A stretch of DNA of 19,717 bases, from NCBI GenBank assembly GCA_030849805.1, contig JASANZ010001855.1, positions 1 to 19,717 on the forward strand, given 5' to 3'. Of the stretch, positions 16,888 through 19,717 are shown piece by piece. The position numbers and the translations under genes were made by a program. The stretch's first letter is position 1; the number at the start of each line of letters is the position of its first letter. The stretch comes from Sergeia podlipaevii (Eukaryota; Euglenozoa; Kinetoplastea; Trypanosomatida; Trypanosomatidae). The notes beneath the pieces are model-generated. The model was not told the origin of the DNA, searched no databases, and saw only the letters and a list, made by a program, of their open reading frames with translations.

Positions 16888-16904
16888 CCCCCCCCCCCCC
16901 CCCC
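16888..16904 (-). repeat. 17-nt poly-C (poly-G on the sense strand)
   Basis: An uninterrupted C run on the plus strand, so G17 in the direction of transcription of all the genes. It could form a G-quadruplex in the transcript or the non-template strand. Homopolymer length may be inaccurate in the assembly. Confidence 0.9.
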
Positions 16905-16949
16905 TAGCCATACAAAGGATTCAGCAGCTCAGGCTCCATCATAAAAACA

Positions 16950-16972
16950 AATAATAATAATAATAATAATAN
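16950..16972. repeat. (AAT)n repeat ending in an ambiguous base
   Basis: About seven AAT units, ending at position 16972, the only N in the window. The N probably marks a consensus disagreement in the repeat. Confidence 0.9.
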
Positions 16973-17061
16973 CATGCTTCGATGATGAAAAAGGGCATTC
17001 GTAGATATGCGTATATACATATATGCGAAGTATTAGCATATATGTTTGTTTGTGCATGAGT

Positions 17062-17102
<41 letters not shown>
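17062..17102. repeat. C9 followed by (TC)n microsatellite
   Basis: Nine C residues run straight into about 16 TC units: a single pyrimidine strand of roughly 41 nt. Such mirror-type homopyrimidine tracts can form triplex (H-DNA). On the transcribed-sense strand it is purine, so it is not a splice-acceptor tract for the known genes. Confidence 0.9.
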
Positions 17103-17104
<2 letters not shown>

Positions 17105-17530
17105 CGTGTGTGTGTGTGGATATAAACAGCGTACCTGCCTCAGCATGCAAAAGTCGGCAGACGAAGAACAAAAACACAAACAACAAGCATTCGAAACTCT
17201 GCACACATATGGCCGTCCCTCCTCTCTCGCTCACACACACGCACACACTCTCACATACATACTGCACGCCTTATCCTAAAAATATTTTTATTTTATTTTT
17301 AAGAAAGAGAGAAAAAAAATCGTAGCAAGTGAAGAGAACACGAACGAAAGAAGGAGGGCAAGTTATATATGATAAAATAAATATGTATATATATATTACT
17401 AAAGCGCAGGGGTAAGAAGAAAAAAAAAAGGAACAACAAGTTGAACTTGTGTGTATGACTGCCTTGGACGTTGAACCAGCGTACTAGTGTCTGCCTGACC
17501 AAAATCTTTGAATATCAAAAAAACAAAAAA

Positions 17531-17551
17531 AAAGAGAGAGAGAGAGAGAGA
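17531..17551. repeat. (AG)n microsatellite
   Basis: About 9-10 AG units inside a longer purine tract; pyrimidine-rich on the sense strand. Confidence 0.9.
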
Positions 17552-17649
17552 AGAAAAGACAGAAAGGCAGAAGAGAGGCTTACGTGTGTATGTGAAACAA
17601 TCAGTTGTTGTGAACACGCAAAGTCGATGCTATATACTACCACTCAAGC

Positions 17650-17665
17650 GGGGGGGAGGGAGGGG
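17650..17665 (+). other. Potential G-quadruplex motif
   Basis: G7-A-G3-A-G4 on the plus strand supplies four GGG tracts with single-base loops, the most favourable pattern for an intramolecular G-quadruplex. It is on the template strand for the minus-strand genes, so the RNA would be C-rich here. Confidence 0.6.
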
Positions 17666-17984
17666 TGCACTCCACTGGCTCTTTATAAATACTCATAACA
17701 AAAAGAAGACAGAAAGAATGCAACGAGAAACAGCCCTTCTTTCCTTTCCATAGCCTTTTTCTTTCTTTCTTCTATTCTTTTTTTTCAAAAAGGGCAGTCG
17801 AGTTTCAGTCCCATCCCACATCATTTCGCTGTTGCACGCACGCAAAGTGAAAAAAAAAAAGGGAGGCGACACCACCAAAAAAAGAAAGAGAAAGAGAAAG
17901 AGAAATGCACAAAGAACGGAGAGAGAAACTGAAAGAAAAACAGAAACGCATTTGCAAAACATTCATTTGGGACTGCTCTCTCCT

Positions 17985-18030
17985 CCCCCCCCCCTTTCAT
18001 CACCACTACCTCTTCTCTCTCTCTCTCTCT
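17985..18030. repeat. C10 tract and nearby (CT)n microsatellite
   Basis: Ten C residues at 17985-17994 and about nine CT units at 18013-18030, downstream of the E2 stop codon in the presumed 3' UTR. Confidence 0.85.
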
Positions 18031-18078
18031 CATGTGTGAACGTACCCAAAAAGTCTGTTCACGGCACACCGGTTTCGC

Positions 18079-18097
18079 AAAAAAAAAAAAAAAAAAA
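18079..18097. repeat. 19-nt poly-A run
   Basis: The longest A homopolymer in the window, about 225 nt downstream of the E2 stop codon. In the transcript it is U19 within the presumed 3' UTR. Confidence 0.9.
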
Positions 18098-18322
18098 TGA
18101 CCATGATCATAATGAAAATAGATACAATAGTGGTCGAAAGCCAGTCAAAAATAAAAAAAGAGAGTGTAAGACAAAAAAGAAAAACAGCAAAGCGTGCATA
18201 CGCACGTTCATGTATACACATCAACCATCCGCACCGCTCTTGCCAAACATCTTCATTCCTTTTTCATTTTTTTTTTTGTTCCCTTATTCTTTCTTCCTTC
18301 CCTCGCTTTTCTCCTCGCCTTT

Positions 18323-18802
<480 letters not shown>

Positions 18803-18826
18803 CTATATAAGACTAAATATAAATTC

Positions 18827-18888
18827 CTAACGGTGATGTGTTCATGTATTTTTTTAAAGTTAGGAAAAAATAAGTGGATTGAAAAGGT
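18827..18888 (-). promoter_or_regulatory. Candidate spliced-leader acceptor for the E2 gene
   Basis: On the minus strand a T/C-rich stretch (complement of about 18862-18888) is followed by the first clear AG in GTTAGG at 18828-18827, giving a 5' UTR of about 57 nt. The tract is interrupted, so confidence is moderate. Confidence 0.4.
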
Positions 18889-19601
18889 CGTATATATATA
18901 TTAAGCGGATACCAATATGCGAGAAGAGAGGTGGCGCAGAGGACTATACCAGGTGCATACGTCAACCATCACCTGTGGGTGTGTGTGTGTGTGTGTTTGT
19001 GGGTGCATCCCCAAATTTCTTCTTTCACACTTTTCGAAAGAGAGGGCAGTTTTTTTTTTAGTTGATGTAATTCTGTGAAAGACAAAATGCCCTCAACTCA
19101 CTCGTACCTTTCCTGCAAACGACATAATAGGAAAAAGGTAAAAAAAAAAAAAAAGAATGAGCATTATAGCGCTCTATGCGCATGTAGCTGGAGGGACACG
19201 TAGATTCCCTCTTAACCGGTCTACTGCTTGTGGGTGGGTGGGTACCACTCTCTTCTCTTTCATTTTTCCAAGGAAGAACAAAGAGAGAAAACAGTGCATC
19301 CACGCTCAGCTACATGTACCTCAACAACAACAACATCCATTCATCCGTCCTGCCAACGTGTTTCAAGTGTTAGTAAATCAATATATTAAATGGGTTTAAA
19401 AGAAAAAAAAACTATGTGATTCGTGGCAATCAACAAAAAAAAACCATAAGAGCAGCAATACATAAAAACGGTTATGTCGCATAAATGTGAGAACAAATTT
19501 CTTCAGCTATAAAATTACTTTGTTGTTGGCCCACTTTCCAATCGTTCCACTACCATGAAACATCATATTAAAGCGCAGACATGTATTCCAATTTATCTAC
19601 A

Positions 19602-19643
19602 TATAGATAGATGTATATATAGATAGATATAGATAGATAGATA
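19602..19643. repeat. Imperfect (GATA)n repeat
   Basis: Several ATAG/GATA tetranucleotide units mixed with TATA, near the right edge of the window. Confidence 0.8.
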
Positions 19644-19717
19644 TGAGCAGCTATAGATCACTTATCTTTCCCTTCATTTTTCCTACTTGGCTCGTCTCCT
19701 TACCCCCTCCCCCCCCC

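Larger units (their letters stand above)
15747..18322. other. 2.6 kb gene-free region with poly-G/poly-C runs and microsatellites
   Basis: The longest stretch without a credible gene. It lies between the E2 gene and the 1895-residue protein gene, which share a strand. It contains a (GT)n run, a 17-nt C run at 16888-16904, shorter C runs at 17062-17070 and 17985-17994, a G-rich block at 17650-17665, (AAT)n, (CT)n, (GA)n and A-run repeats, and one undetermined base at 16972. Two patches of ordinary-complexity sequence, about 16440-16560 and 16640-16800, stand out but encode no convincing protein and match no RNA I recognise. Part must be the E2 3' UTR and the 5' UTR of the large gene. Confidence 0.75.

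Noticed and set aside
19229..19243. GGGTGGGTGGG as a G-quadruplex
   Set aside because: Only three GGG tracts are present, so it cannot form a standard intramolecular four-tract structure.

Overview
The window looks like nuclear chromosomal DNA of a trypanosomatid kinetoplastid protist. All seven credible genes lie on the minus strand, none has an intron, and their coding regions are GC-rich. They are separated by 0.6 to 2.6 kb of AT-rich, low-complexity DNA full of homopurine/homopyrimidine tracts, homopolymers and dinucleotide microsatellites. On the minus strand, purine tracts of the plus strand read as polypyrimidine tracts. Several sit just upstream of a start codon and are followed by an AG, the layout of spliced-leader trans-splicing acceptors. 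I therefore read the window as one stretch of a polycistronic transcription unit running right to left. I cannot assign a genus. No tRNA, rRNA, spliced-leader RNA gene, CRISPR array, transposon or viral sequence was recognised.

In transcription order (right to left) the genes are: a Ubc4/UBE2D-type ubiquitin-conjugating enzyme (18323-18769); a very large, mostly disordered protein of 1895 residues with a few ordered islands (10059-15746); a TMX3-like membrane-anchored protein disulfide isomerase with a CQHC site and a C-terminal KKXX motif (7530-9386); an Isa2/ISCA2-type iron-sulfur assembly protein with a probable mitochondrial presequence (6253-6840); two unrecognised low-complexity proteins of 402 and 497 residues (4350-5558 and 1842-3335); and a small protein with two CDGSH iron-sulfur motifs, like CISD3 (68-430).

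The genes do not form an obvious single pathway, as is normal for kinetoplastid units. Two of the seven, Isa2 and the double-CDGSH protein, belong to mitochondrial Fe-S biology, and the thioredoxin-fold protein and the E2 belong to ER folding and ubiquitin pathways. No novel defence or mobile system was found. The most interesting items are: the 2.6 kb gene-free stretch 15747-18322, with several poly-G runs in the transcription-sense orientation and a G4-capable run on the other strand; the ordered modules buried in the 1895-residue protein; a tyrosine-rich motif around D-E-N/E-G that recurs in the 497-residue protein and, loosely, in the 1895-residue protein; and three basic-hydrophobic peptides in the 497-residue protein.
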